From positions 310,001-374,000 of the forward strand of contig CAVZRW010000008.1 of the NCBI GenBank assembly GCA_963777855.1: 64,000 nt of DNA. Direction: 5' to 3'. Shown piece by piece: positions 11,562 to 22,199 of the stretch. Each line of letters starts with the position of its first letter. Positions within the stretch are counted from its first letter, which is position 1. The notes beneath the pieces were generated by a model, which saw only the letters and a program-made list of their open reading frames with translations, had not been told where the DNA came from and made no database searches. The translations under genes and the position numbers were made by a program. This stretch comes from Prado023 sp963777855. Its GTDB lineage: Bacteria > Actinomycetota > Actinomycetes > S36-B12 > CAIYMF01.

Positions 11562-12074
11562 ATGTCCGCCTCCCCGTTCACCGTCGACGACGCGTTCGCC
11601 CCGCCCGGCGAGGCCTGGAACCCGGTCTCGCCCAAGCTGGCCACGGCCCGCCGCCTGACGCTGCTGCTGGTCATGGGCCTGATCGGGCTCGTCCTGGTGG
11701 TGGTGGCCGCCCTGGCACCGTCGGCGCGCACCGCCTGCGCGCTCCTGGCGCTGGCCTGGCTGGTCGCCCTGGTGTGGAGCTACTGGCTGATCGGCCGGCG
11801 GGTCCGCTCGTTCGGGTACGCCGAGCGGGCCGACGACCTGCTGGTCACCAGCGGCATCATGTTCCGTCGGCTGGTGGTGGTGCCCTACGGGCGCATGCAG
11901 CTGGTGGACATCACCGCCGGGCCGATCGACCGCGCCCTGGGCGTGACCACGGTCCAGCTGCACACGGCTGCCGCCACCACCGAGGCCACGATCCCGGGCC
12001 TGCCGCCGGCCGAGGCCGCAGGGCTGCGTGACCGCCTGGCCGCCCGCGGCGAGCAGCGGAGCGCCGGTCTGTGA
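11562..12074 (+). CDS. bPH2-domain membrane protein (YdbS-like)
   Basis: Small membrane protein with two transmembrane segments (about residues 29-75) followed by a bacterial PH-like (bPH2/DUF304) domain with the typical GIMFRRLVVVPYGRMQLVDITAGPIDRALGV sequence. 170 residues. Relatives are encoded in pairs with a larger multi-bPH2 protein, as here: the stop at 12072-12074 overlaps the GTG at 12071. The partners probably form one membrane complex (inference); the biochemical function is unknown. Confidence 0.85.
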   Translation: MSASPFTVDDAFAPPGEAWNPVSPKLATARRLTLLLVMGLIGLVLVVVAALAPSARTACALLALAWLVALVWSYWLIGRRVRSFGYAERADDLLVTSGIMFRRLVVVPYGRMQLVDITAGPIDRALGVTTVQLHTAAATTEATIPGLPPAEAAGLRDRLAARGEQRSAGL

Positions 12075-13466
12075 CCCAGCCCCTGCCCGCGCCGCCGACG
12101 ACACACCTCGACCCGGCGCCGCACCCACCGGCTGACCCCGTTGGTCTCGTCGGTGCGCCCCCTGGGCTTCGCGGGCTTCTTCGTGCTGCTGTACGGCGGC
12201 GTGCCCTCGCAGCTGTCGGTGCTGCTGCTGGGCCTGCTGGGGGCGCTGGTGCTGGCTGGGCTGATCCTCGGCTACCACTACCTGGCCTGGACCCGCACCG
12301 AGTTCTTCTTCGACGACGCCGGCGACTTCCGCCTCGACTCCGGGGTCCTGCAGCGCAACGAGCGACGCGTGGCCCTCTCCCGCCTGCAGAGCGTGGACGT
12401 GGTCAAGCCCCTGCTCGGGCGGATCGTCGGCCTGGCCCAGGTGCGCATCGAGGTGGCCGGCGCCGGGGACTCCCGGGTGCTGGTCTCCTACCTGACCGAG
12501 ACCGAGGCGCACGCCCTGCGCGCCGAGATCATCGCCCGTGCGGCCGGCGTCGACCCGCTCGCGGGGGAGGCCCCCGAGGTCGTGCTGGCCACCGTGCCGA
12601 CGCAGGACCTGGCCGTGAGCCTGCTCCTGCGCAGCGAGACCATCCTCCTGGCGATCGCCACCGTGGTGTTCGTCGGCGTCATCGTGGCCTCCGAGGGCGC
12701 CAGCGGCCTGTTCCTGCTGCTGATCACCGGCGGCGTGCCCCTGGTGGGCGTGTTCGCCCAGTTCAACCGGCACTTCGGGTTCACCGTGGCCGACTCCCCG
12801 GATGGCCTGCGGCTGCGCCACGGGCTGACCAACGTCCAGAGCCAGACCGTGCCGCCGGGGCGGGTCCAGGCCCTGGAGATCTCCCAGTCGCTGCTCTGGC
12901 GTAGGCGCAACTGGGTGCGGGTCACCCTCAACGTCGCGGGTGTGGCCGCCGGGGAGGAGCAGGACCGGGCTGAGATGGTCCTGCTCCCGGTGGCGCCGGC
13001 CGAGGTGGCGTGGCAGATCATCGCCCGGGCGCTGCCCGGCATGGACATCCGCGGGCTGCAGTTCGCCCCGGCCCCGGGGCGTGCCCACCGGCGCGCGTGG
13101 CTGCAGTTCGCGAACCTCGGCCTCGCGGTCGACGACCGGGTGCTGGCCGTGCGTCGCGGGTTCCTCACCCAGCGGATCGCAGTGATCCCCCACCTGCGCA
13201 CCCAGTCGGTGAGCCTTCGCCAGGGCCCCTGGCAGCGCCGGCTCGGCCTGGCCAGCGTGCAGGTCGACAGCACGCCCGGCCCGGTCAGCGTGGTTGCCCT
13301 GCACCGTGACCTGCGCGAGGCGCGGGCGCTGACCGAGCAGCAGGCGCTGCGCGCGGCACGGGCCCGGGCCGGTGGCGGGGCCGAGCGGTGGATGACCCAG
13401 CGCCCGAGTCCCCCCACCCCGAGTCCCCCACCCCGAGTGCCCCCACCCCGAGTGCCCCCACCCTGA
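12071..13466 (+). CDS. Multi-bPH2 membrane protein (YdbT-like), frameshifted near the start
   Basis: Larger partner of the previous gene: two N-terminal membrane segments, a bPH2 domain (about 12300-12530), a second membrane pair (about 12620-12770) and further bPH2 copies (about 12790-13000 and 13120-13370), the YdbT layout. The main frame opens at TTG 12141, but GTG 12071, overlapping the previous stop, joins it if one base is removed near 12120, giving MTQPLPAPPTT... then THRLTPLVSS. The end is also doubtful: after 'RWMTQRPS' (about 13410) the +1 frame stays open to 13663 through a Pro/Thr/Ala tail encoded by DNA repeats. Confidence 0.8.
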
Positions 13467-13562
13467 GTGCCCCCACCCCGGGGGCTCCCACGGCGACCGA
13501 GCCCACCGCGGGTGCTCCCACGGCGACCGAGCCCGCCCCGGGTGCTCCCACGGCGACCGCTC
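13402..13562 (+). repeat. C-rich 15-bp and 30-bp direct repeats at the end of the YdbT-like gene
   Basis: About five near-identical copies of a 15-16 base unit (CCCGAGTGCCCCCAC type) are followed by two and a half copies of a 30-base unit beginning GGTGCTCCCACGGCGACCGA. They encode a disordered Pro/Thr/Ala tail in one of two frames. C-run length varies between units (5 or 6), so slippage or sequencing error easily changes frame here and the true C-terminus of the gene is uncertain. Confidence 0.85.
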
Positions 13563-13702
13563 CCCCGCCTGGGTACCACGACACGCCGGGTGCGGCACCG
13601 TCGGGCCCCCTGGTTCCCGCGCCGTCGCCCGTGCTGCCCGAGGGGTCTGCCGGGGTGTCGTGAACGCCCCATGATCATCGGGGCCGCTCCCGGTGGTCCA
13701 TC

Positions 13703-14356
13703 ATGTCCGCCATGAACCGATTGGCGACATTGCGCCCGGCCTCGCTGCGGCCGGGAACGACCACGGGCTCGGCAGTCCCGGCGCAGCGGCCGCTGCGCAC
13801 CAGGGAGCCTCGCGGAGTGGTCGACCCCACGGAGGCGACCCGGCGCGTCCAGTCCCTGGTGGGGTCCGTGGTCAGCGCCGTGGACACCTCGCTGGACCGG
13901 CTGGTCGTGGCGGTCGCCGCCGACCCGGTGCACCTGGTGGTCATCGCCGGCACGGTCTCGGTCCAGGTCGGTGCCGGCGGGGCGGGCATCCACCCGGTGC
14001 CGAGCAGCGCCGAGGTGGTGCGCGCGGCCGCCACCCTGGTCGGCCGTCCGGTGACCGCCCTGACGGTCGACCCCGCCGGTGGGCTGACCCTGGCGTGCGG
14101 CGAGCAGGTCCTGGCTGTCGCCGCCGACCCCCACCACGAGTCGTGGGAGATCCGCGGGATGGACGGCGGACTGCTGGTCTGCCTGCCCGGGGGCGCGATC
14201 TCGCTGTGGACGCCCACAGCGGGCCGGGTCCCGGGGCAGGGGCCGGCAGCCGCCCCGCCCACAACCGGGCCGCTGATCGCGCAGGCGGGCACCCGCTCGC
14301 GGCACGCCCCCCGTCCGGCGGGCGCGTCGCAGGGCCGGATGGCAGGCTGCCCCTGA
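13703..14356 (+). CDS. Hypothetical protein, possibly DUF6188-like
   Basis: 217 residues, mostly beta-rich and soluble. The central part (GRPVTALTVDPAGGLTLACGEQV) and the end of the domain (SWEIRGMDGGLLVCLPGGAISLW) recall the small DUF6188 family, whose role is unknown; I am not certain of the family. The C-terminal 40 residues are Pro/Ala/Gly-rich. ATG 13703 is used; ATG 13712 is an alternative. The stop shares a base with the start of the DUF2520 gene, so it belongs to the same unit. Confidence 0.6.
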   Translation: MSAMNRLATLRPASLRPGTTTGSAVPAQRPLRTREPRGVVDPTEATRRVQSLVGSVVSAVDTSLDRLVVAVAADPVHLVVIAGTVSVQVGAGGAGIHPVPSSAEVVRAAATLVGRPVTALTVDPAGGLTLACGEQVLAVAADPHHESWEIRGMDGGLLVCLPGGAISLWTPTAGRVPGQGPAAAPPTTGPLIAQAGTRSRHAPRPAGASQGRMAGCP

Positions 14357-15236
14357 TGGCAGGCGACCCGACACCCCCTCCCCGGCTGGCCGTCGGGGTC
14401 ATCGGCGTGGGCCGCGCGGGGGCCCCACTGGCCGCAGCCCTGGCCCGGGCGGGTCATCCGCTCGTCGCGGCGTACGCCGTCTCCGAGCTCTCCCGGCGTC
14501 GGGTCGAGGCGCTCCTGCCCGGCATGCCGCTGAGGTCGACGGCGCAGGTGATGGAGGCCAGCGACCTCGTGCTGCTCACCGTGCCCGACGACGTGCTCGG
14601 CGGGCTCGTCGCGGGTCTCGCCGAGACCGGGGCGGTCACCCCGGGCCAGTTCGTGGTGCACGCCACGGGCCGGTTCGGCACGAGCGTGCTCGACCCGGCG
14701 ACCCGGGTCGGGGCGCTGCCGCTGGCGCTGCACCCGGTGATGACCTTCACCGGCACGCAGCGTCGACCTCGACCGCCTGGCCGGCTGCCCGTTCGGGGTC
14801 ACCGCGCCCGAGGTGCTGCGCCCGGTGGCCGAGGCCCTCGTGGTGGAGATGGGCGGCGACCCGGTCTGGGTGCCCGAGGAGGCCCGCCCGCTCTACCACG
14901 CGGCCCTGGCCAACGGCGCGAACCACCTCGTCACCCTCGTCGCGCAGACGCTGGACCTGCTGCGCACGCCGGGGTCGAGTCGCCCCCGCCCTGGTCCGGC
15001 CCCTGCTGTCGGCCGCGCTCGACAACGTGCTGGCGATCGGCGACCAGGCGCTGACCGGACCGGTCGCGCGCGGCGACGCCGGCACCGTGGCCGCGCACCT
15101 CGAGGCGCTGTCCCGAGCCGCCCCCGAGGCGCGGGCGGCCTACGTGGCGATGGCGCGGGTGACCGCCGACCGCGCGCTGGCCGCGGGGCTGCTGGATCCC
15201 GAGGCCGCCGAGGCGCTGCTCGACGTGCTCGGCTGA
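14356..15236 (+). CDS. Rossmann-like and DUF2520 domain protein (two frameshifts)
   Basis: NAD(P)-binding protein resembling ProC/6-phosphogluconate dehydrogenase: N-terminal GVIGVGRAGAPLAAALARAGH nucleotide loop, then LALHPVMTFTGT, then an all-helical DUF2520 domain (EEARPLYHAALANGANHLVTLVAQ). Such proteins lie next to panC in many bacteria, and a link to the pantothenate pathway has been suggested but I know of no proof. Extra bases near 14758 (GCAGCGTCGAC) and in the C-run near 14990 break the frame; corrected it is about 293 residues, normal for the family. panC follows after 126 bases. Confidence 0.8.
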
Positions 15237-15362
15237 GCGTCGGGCGCGCTGACCGCCCGGTGAGCCGGGATGATGACCGAGATGATCACCGGGGTGATCC
15301 CGGGCGGGCCGGCCCGGGGAGGCTAGTGTCGCCCTCGCGCGAGTCGGCCTCGAGGAGGAGCA

Positions 15363-16267
15363 GTGAGCGGCACGGAGAGCCCGGCGGGTCCGCCGCCGGT
15401 GATGCGGGTGGTGCGCACCCGTGAGTCCCTGGACGACGCGTACGCCAGCCTGCCGGTGCCGGCGGTCCGCTCGGCACGGGCCAGCCGGGCTGCGGTGTTC
15501 ACGATGGGGGCGCTGCACGAGGGCCACCTGCCGCTGATCCGCGCCGCCCGCAGCGAGGTCGGCCCGATGGGGCACGTGACCGTCACGATCTTCGTCAACC
15601 CGCTGCAGTTCGCCGCCGGCGAGGACCTCGACCGCTACCCGCGCACCCTGCGGCCGACGTGCGGCGTGCGCCGACGAGGACGTCGACCTCGTGTTCGCGC
15701 CCACCGCCGAGGTGCTCTACCCCGACGGCGAGCCCGAGGTGCACGGTCGACCCGGGCCCGCTCGGCACGATGCTCGAGGGCGCGGTGCGGCCCGGGCACT
15801 TCGCGGGGTGCTCACCGTGGTGCTCAAGCTGCTGAACATGACCCGGCCGGACGTCACGTTCTTCGGCGAGAAGGACTACCAGCAGCTGACGCTCGTGCGC
15901 CGCATGGTCGCGCGACCTCGACCTGCCGGTCCAGGTGGTCGGCGTGCCGACGGTCCGCGAGGCCGACGGGCTGGCGCTCTCCAGCCGCAACGGCTACCTC
16001 AGCGACGAGGAGCGCGCGATGGCCGGGGCCCTTCCGGCGGCGCTGGCCGCGGGCGTGACGGCGGCCGAGCTGGGCCGCTCGGCCGACGCCGTGGTGGGTG
16101 CCGCGGAGCTGGAGCTGATGCGCGTCGGGCTGACCCCGGACTACGTCGTCGTGACCGACCCGCAGCTCGGCCCGGCACCGGAGACCGGCGCGGCGCGGCT
16201 GCTGCTCGCCGCGCGCTGCGGCCAGACGCGCCTGCTCGACAACACCCGCGTTACGTTGCGCAGATGA
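15363..16267 (+). CDS. panC: Pantothenate synthetase (several frameshifts)
   Basis: Joins pantoate and beta-alanine with ATP to make pantothenate in the cytosol. Signatures are intact: MGALHEGHL (HIGH-type ATP site), FVNPLQF, TRPDVTFFGEKDYQQL and SSRNGYLS (KMSKS-equivalent). Frames change near 15655 (mixed indels), 15739 (extra base before GGTCGACC), 15798 (one base missing in the 'HFRGV' codons) and 15913 (extra base before GACCTCGAC); corrected, it is about 300 residues. GTG 15363 has an excellent Shine-Dalgarno (AGGAGGAG, 15352-15359). panD, often just downstream of panC, is absent here; nadB follows. Confidence 0.88.
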
Positions 16268-16330
16268 GCGCAGCGAGCACGGGGTGACCGCCGCTGGTGC
16301 CGCACCTGCGCTCGCCGCTCCCGCGCCGGG

Positions 16331-17953
16331 GTGGCACCTCAGGCCGACGTCGTCGTCGTCGGCTCCGGCGTCGCCGGGCTCACCACGGCGCTGCACGCCC
16401 GCGCGGCGGGCCACCGCGTGCTGCTCGTCACCAAGTCGCAGGTCGACGAGGGCTCGACCCGCTGGGCGCAGGGCGGCATCGCCGCGGCGCTGGCCGACGA
16501 CGACTCCCCGGCCGACCACGAGCGCGACACCCTCGTCGCCGGCGCCGGCCTGTGCGACCCCGACGCCGTGCGACGCGCTGGTGCACCGAGGGGCCCGACG
16601 CCGTACGCCGCCTGATCGCGCTCGGCGCGCGGTTCGACACCGACGCCGCCGGCGACATCGCGCTGACCCGCGAGGGCGGGCACCTGCGCGACCGCATCGC
16701 GCACGCCGGCGGCGACGCCACCGGGGCCGAGATCTTCCGCGCGCTCGTCGCGGCCGTCGCCGACGACGCCGGCATCGAGCTCGTCGAGCACGCGCTCGCG
16801 CTCGACCTGCTCGTCGACGACCGCGGCGCGGTGCAGGGCCTGACCCTGCACGTGATGGGCGAGGGCCAGCGCGACGGCGTCGGCGCGGTGCTCGCCCCGG
16901 CGGTCGTGCTCGCCACCGGCGGCCTCGGCCAGGTGTTCACCCAGTCGACGAACCCGCGGTCGCCACCGGCGACGGCGTGGCGCTGGCGCTGCGCGCCGGC
17001 GCCGACGTGGCCGACCTGGAGTTCGTGCAGTTCCACCCCACCGTGCTGTGGCTCGGGCCGGACGCCACCGGCCAGCAGCCGCTGGTGAGCGAGGCGGTGC
17101 GCGGCGAGGGCGCGGTCCTGCGTCGACGACGACGGCGTGCGCTTCATGGAGGGCCAGCACCCGCTGGCCGACCTCGCCCCGCGCGACGTCGTGGCCAAGG
17201 CGATCATGCGGCGCATGCGCGAGACCGGGCCGAGCACGTGTGGCTCGACGCGCGCGAGCTCGGCGAACGATGTGGGAGACGCGGTTCCCGACGATCCTCG
17301 CGTCGTGCCGCGCAGCACGGCATCGACCCGGCGCACGACCTGATCCCGGTGGCGCCGGCGCAGCACTACGCCTCCGGCGGCGTGCGCACCGACCTCGCAC
17401 GGCCGCGTCGAGCGTCGCGCGGGCTCTACGCCGGCGGCGAGTGCGCCTGCACCGGCGTGCACGGCGCCAACCGGCTGGCCTCGAACTCGCTGCTCGAGGG
17501 CCTGGTGTTCGCCGAGCGCATCGGCGACGTGCTGGCCGAGGGCCTGCCCCGGCGCGGCGACCCGGTGGCTGCGCTCGGAGCACCGCGGCCTGGTCGCCGC
17601 CGGCAGCGTCGCGCCGCTGCAGGCGGCGATGACCGAGGGCGTGGGGGTGCTGCGCTCGCGCGACTCGATGACGCACGCCGCCCGGCCTGGCCGCGATGCC
17701 GTGGGCGAGCACCGCCGCAGAGCCGCACACGCGATGCCTGGGAGACCACCAACCTGCACGCGGTCGCCACCGTGCTCACCGCCAACGCCCAGGTCCGCGA
17801 GGAGACCCGCGGGTCGCACTGGCGCGAGGACTTCCCGACGATCGACGACGCGCACTGGCAGGTGCGCCTCGTGGCGCACGCCGACGCCGACGGGGCGGTG
17901 CACACGCGCCGGGAGCCGGTGCCGCCGCACGACTACCGGACCCCGGCACGTGA
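16331..17953 (+). CDS. nadB: L-aspartate oxidase (many frameshifts)
   Basis: FAD enzyme oxidising L-aspartate to iminoaspartate, first step of de novo NAD synthesis. Visible: FAD loop VVVVGSGVAGLTTALHA, STRWAQGGIAAALA, LEFVQFHPT, HYASGGVRTD and GVHGANRLASNSLLEG. At least nine single-base gains or losses occur (for example near 16570, 16583, 16959, 17121, 17231, 17270, 17313, 17395 and 17575), the densest damage in the window, yet all blocks are conserved and in order. Start is uncertain: GTG 16331 fits directly; GTG 16284 would need a further shift. The end at 17953 (TGA 17951-17953) is inferred from frame and is approximate. nadC follows; nadA is not in the window. Confidence 0.82.
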
Positions 17954-18012
17954 GCCTGCCCACCGGAGGACGACGATGGGCACGCACACGCACCACCGGA
18001 GGAGGAGCTCGA

Positions 18013-18890
18013 ATGGGCCGACTGATGCCCTGGCCACGGCCGGCTCGACCCGGCGGAGGTCGACGCTGCTCGTCCGCGCGCACCGTGGCCGAGGACCTCG
18101 ACGGCGGGGTCGACGTCACCTCGGCCGCGACCGTGCCCGCCGACCAGCGCGCGACCCTGGACCTCGTGGCGCGCGACGCCGGGGTGGTGGCCGGGGTCCC
18201 GGTCGCGGGGCGGTGTTCGAGGTCGAGTCCGGGGGCGACGCCAGGTGACGCTCGTGCGCCATGACGGCGACGCGCGTGCAGCGCGGCGACGTGCTGCTCA
18301 CCGTGACCGGCCGCACGCGCGACCTGCTGACCGCCGAGCGCACGGCGCTGAACCTGCTGTGCCACCTGTCCGGCGTGGCCACGGCCACGGCCGCCTGGGC
18401 CGAGGCGCTGGCCGGCACCGGCGCCCGGGTGCGCGACACCCGCAAGACGACGCCCGGGCTGCGCTCGCTGGAGAAGTACGCCGTGCGCTGCGGCGGCGGG
18501 GTCAACCACCGGATGTCCTGTCGGACGCCGCGCTGGTCAAGGACAACCACGTGGTGGCCGCCGGTGGGGTGGCCGCCGGCCTTCGACGCGGTGCGCACGC
18601 AGTTCCCCGGCGTGCCGGTGGAGGTGGAGGTCGACTCGCTCGACCAGCTCGCCGAGGTGCTCGCCGCCGGCGCCGACCTGGTGCTGCTCGACAACTTCAC
18701 CCCCGAGCAGACCGCGGCCGCCGTGGCCCTGGTGGCCGGGCGCTGCCAGCTGGAGGCCTCCGGCGGCCTCACCCTGGCCGATGCCCGCGACTACGCCGTG
18801 ACGGGCGTCGACTTCGTCGCCGTCGGCGCCCTCACCCACTCCGCGCCGGTCCTCGACCTCGGCGCCGACCTGCGCCCCGTGGAGGGCTGA
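18013..18890 (+). CDS. nadC: Nicotinate-nucleotide pyrophosphorylase (several frameshifts)
   Basis: Quinolinate phosphoribosyltransferase, making nicotinate mononucleotide from quinolinate and PRPP. Conserved blocks: AEDLDGGVDVTSAATVP, LNLLCHLSGVATAT, RDTRKTTPGLRSLEKYAVRCGGG, LVKDNHV, EVEVDSLDQL, VLLDNF and ASGGLT. Frames change near 18023, 18048-18065, 18210, 18243, 18275, 18523 and 18583. ATG 18013 follows a strong Shine-Dalgarno (GGAGGAG, about 18000-18006). Corrected length is about 290 residues, normal. It lies between nadB and coaX. Confidence 0.85.
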
Positions 18891-18893
18891 GCG

Positions 18894-19659
<766 letters not shown>

Positions 19660-19741
19660 GGCCCTCGGGCGTGCACCGCGCGTGACCCGGCACGAGGTGC
19701 AACCGCGCGGTATCGTCGGCGCACCAGAGGGAGGAACCGCC

Positions 19742-21319
19742 GTGGGCAAGTCCGAGAAGAAGGCCAGCAGCTCCGCGAAGAAGGCCAGCTCCGCGAAGGA
19801 CGTCAGCGCTGAGAAGAAGGCCTCGGGCAGGTCCGCCGGCGCATCGGCTGCTCCGAAGCGCAAGACCGCCCCCACCCTGGCCACCACCGCGGCGGCTCCC
19901 GGCGCTGGAGGCACTCGCCTGGCAGCGGGCCCGGTGGCCGACTACGCCTACGGCCGCCAGGTGCGTCGGGAGGTCCCCCGGCACTCCCTGGGCCGATGGG
20001 AGCCCGCTCCCGAGCGCCGCGACCCGGTCGATGTGCTCCAGGAGCAGGCGGCCGACCGCGTGCCCGATCTCGTGCCCCTGCGCTACGAGCGCATGTCGGT
20101 CTCCCCGTTCACGTTCTACCGCGGCGCGGCGGCGATCATGGCCGAGGACCTGGCCTCGCGACCGCACACCGGCCTCATCGCGCAGCTGGCCGGCGATGCG
20201 CACCTGGCGAACTTCGGCGGCTTCGGCACCCCCGAGCGCGAGATGATCTTCGACCTCAACGACTTCGACGAGACGCACCCCGGGCCCTTCGAGTGGGACG
20301 TGCTGCGCCTCGTGGCCAGCTTTGAGGTCGCCGGGCGCGACCGAGGCTTCACCCAGGCCCAGCGCGACGCCTGCGTGGTCGCGGTCGCCCGGGACTACCG
20401 GCAGGCCATGGCCGGGTTCTCGCGCGCCTCGCGCCTGGACGTCTGGTACTCGCGCCTGGGCGGATCGGAGCTGCTGGCCCGCTGGGGTGCGCAGATCTCG
20501 GATGCCCGGCGGAGCACTGTCGAGCGGCGCGTGGCCAAGGCCCGGCAGAAGACCAGTGCGCTGGCCGTCTCGCGCTACACGCGGGTCGGCGCCGACGGCC
20601 AGCTGGAGCTGATCAGCCAGCCGCCGTTCGTCGTGCCCCTGCGTGACCTCATCGACGAGCCCTCGCAGGCCATCCGGGCGCTCCTCGAGCACCTCGTGGA
20701 GCGGTACAGCTTGTCGCTGGCCGACGACAAGGCATTGCTGCTCTCCGGCTTCCGGCCGGTGGACGGCGCGCGCAAGGTCGTCGGCGTCGGCTCGGTCGGC
20801 ACCCGGTGCTGGGTCGTGCTGCTGGTCGCCGCCGACGACGCGGCCGACGACCTCGTGCTGCAGGTCAAGGAGGCCGGCCCCTCGGTGCTGGAACGTGCGC
20901 TCGGCGCCAGCAGGTACGACAACCACGGCCAGCGGGTCGTGGAGGGTCAGCGGCTGATGCAGGCCACCGGCGACATCCTGCTCGGGTGGACCTCGATCAC
21001 CGACCTGCAGGGCGTCGAGCGTGACTTCTACGTGCGCCAGATGTGGGACTGGAAGACCTCCGCCGACATCGGGGCGATGGAGCCGGAGACGATGGCGGCC
21101 TACGGCGCTGCCTGCGGGTGGACGCTGGCGCGGGCGCACGCCCGCAGCGGCAACCGCCACGCGATCGCCGCCTACCTGGGGTCGGGCAAGTCGTTCGAGG
21201 CCGCCATGCTCGAGTTCGCCGGCGCCTACGCCGACCAGAACGAGCACGACTATCGCGCGCTCATGACGGCGATCGACGAGGGCCGCGTGGTCCGCAGCCA
21301 CGTCGAGACGACGGGCTGA
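19742..21319 (+). CDS. DUF2252 domain protein
   Basis: Large soluble protein of the DUF2252 family, which has a kinase/aminoglycoside-phosphotransferase-like fold but no proven activity. Typical blocks are present: RMSVSPFTFYRGAA, GDAHLANFGGFGTPE, FDLNDFDETHPGPFEWDVLRL and LAYGAACGWTLARAHARSG-like sequence near the end. The first 60 residues are a Lys/Ala/Ser-rich disordered tail (KASSSAKKAS type). GTG 19742 is chosen for its Shine-Dalgarno GAGGGAGG (19727-19734); the frame is open back to 19682. 525 residues, intact and single-frame, in contrast to the genes to its left. Confidence 0.86.
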   Translation: MGKSEKKASSSAKKASSAKDVSAEKKASGRSAGASAAPKRKTAPTLATTAAAPGAGGTRLAAGPVADYAYGRQVRREVPRHSLGRWEPAPERRDPVDVLQEQAADRVPDLVPLRYERMSVSPFTFYRGAAAIMAEDLASRPHTGLIAQLAGDAHLANFGGFGTPEREMIFDLNDFDETHPGPFEWDVLRLVASFEVAGRDRGFTQAQRDACVVAVARDYRQAMAGFSRASRLDVWYSRLGGSELLARWGAQISDARRSTVERRVAKARQKTSALAVSRYTRVGADGQLELISQPPFVVPLRDLIDEPSQAIRALLEHLVERYSLSLADDKALLLSGFRPVDGARKVVGVGSVGTRCWVVLLVAADDAADDLVLQVKEAGPSVLERALGASRYDNHGQRVVEGQRLMQATGDILLGWTSITDLQGVERDFYVRQMWDWKTSADIGAMEPETMAAYGAACGWTLARAHARSGNRHAIAAYLGSGKSFEAAMLEFAGAYADQNEHDYRALMTAIDEGRVVRSHVETTG

Positions 21320-21345
21320 CGCCCCTAGCCGCCCTCGCCCGACCG

Positions 21346-21360
21346 GGCCCCCGAGGGGCC
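21346..21360. terminator. GC hairpin between convergent genes
   Basis: GGCCCC, loop CGA, GGGGCC: a perfect 6-bp stem between the stops of the DUF2252 gene (+) and the secreted protein gene (-). It has no T-run, so it is only a possible bidirectional terminator. Confidence 0.35.
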
Positions 21361-21368
21361 GTGTGCGA

Positions 21369-22064
21369 TCACACCTGCCAGGAGGTCGTGGACGTACCCG
21401 ACGTCCCAGGCGTGGGCTCGGTCGTGCCGGGCTCGACACCATCGGCGTCCCACCCACCCCGGTGATGACCCATCCGGCCCATCCCGGGTCCTCCCATGCC
21501 ACCCGGGCCGTGGCCTCCGCGACCCATCAGCAGACCGAGGCCCAGGCCGCGGCCCTCCAGGGCGGTGTCGTCCCCGGCGAGCCAGGCATCGACCCGCTGC
21601 GTGATGGCGGCAAGCCGCTCGTCGGCCTGGGCACGGGTCAGGTCGCCCTCGGCGACCTCCTCGTCGAGGTCCTTGCCCACCATCGCCAGGAATCCGGCCG
21701 CCAGCTCGTCGGCGTTGTCCCCGGCCACCTCGCGCAGCGTCTTGCCGGAGGCGATCGCCTGGCGCAGCTCCTCGGTGGTCATGCCCAGGGTGTCCTTGAC
21801 CAGGGTGTCGACCTCGGCACGGCGCTCGGCCATCCGGGCGTCCCGGTCGGCCCAGGCCTCGGTGCGTGCGTCCTCGAGGGCCTTGGTGACCGCGTCGGCC
21901 TGATCCTGGGTGAGCGTGCCGTTGCTGACCAGGCCGGCCAGGGCGTCGGCGATCCGTCCGCCCGGCCCGGTGCCGGTGGCCGCCCCGGCGACACCGACCC
22001 CGACCAGCCCCGCCAACGTCAGCCCCGCCACGGCGGCGGCCGCCGTCCTGCGTGTGCGCCCCAT
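21369..22064 (-). CDS. Secreted hypothetical protein with Gly/Met/His-rich C-terminus
   Basis: 231-residue exported protein of unknown function. MGRTRRTAAAAVAGLTLAGLVGVGVAGAATG is a signal peptide with cleavage probably after AGA. The mature part is highly charged and helical with repeated DQADAVTKALEDAR / TRAQADERLAAITQRV motifs, then a tail of Gly, Met and His (MGRGGHGPGGMGGPG), which might bind metal (inference). ATG 22064 is chosen because GGGAGAGG lies 9 bases upstream; the frame is open to 22091. It is probably transcribed after the HAD gene at 22200-22910, with 135 bases between. Confidence 0.75.
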   Translation of the reverse strand: MGRTRRTAAAAVAGLTLAGLVGVGVAGAATGTGPGGRIADALAGLVSNGTLTQDQADAVTKALEDARTEAWADRDARMAERRAEVDTLVKDTLGMTTEELRQAIASGKTLREVAGDNADELAAGFLAMVGKDLDEEVAEGDLTRAQADERLAAITQRVDAWLAGDDTALEGRGLGLGLLMGRGGHGPGGMGGPGMGRMGHHRGGWDADGVEPGTTEPTPGTSGTSTTSWQV

Positions 22065-22199
22065 GCTCGACATCCTCTCCCGCATCGGCACGCTGCCGAC
22101 CTCTGAGCTCGAGGCTCCTGCCAGGGGGTTGCCGTCGCGTCCCGGCCCGGTACGGATCGTGTAAACCGTGCCCGCCCGCAGCCCGCCCGCAGTGGGACC

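Noticed and set aside
15363..18890. Calling panC, nadB and nadC pseudogenes
   Set aside because: All catalytic motifs survive, no in-frame stops beyond the shifts and no substitution decay; three pathway genes would not decay together this way while staying otherwise perfect.
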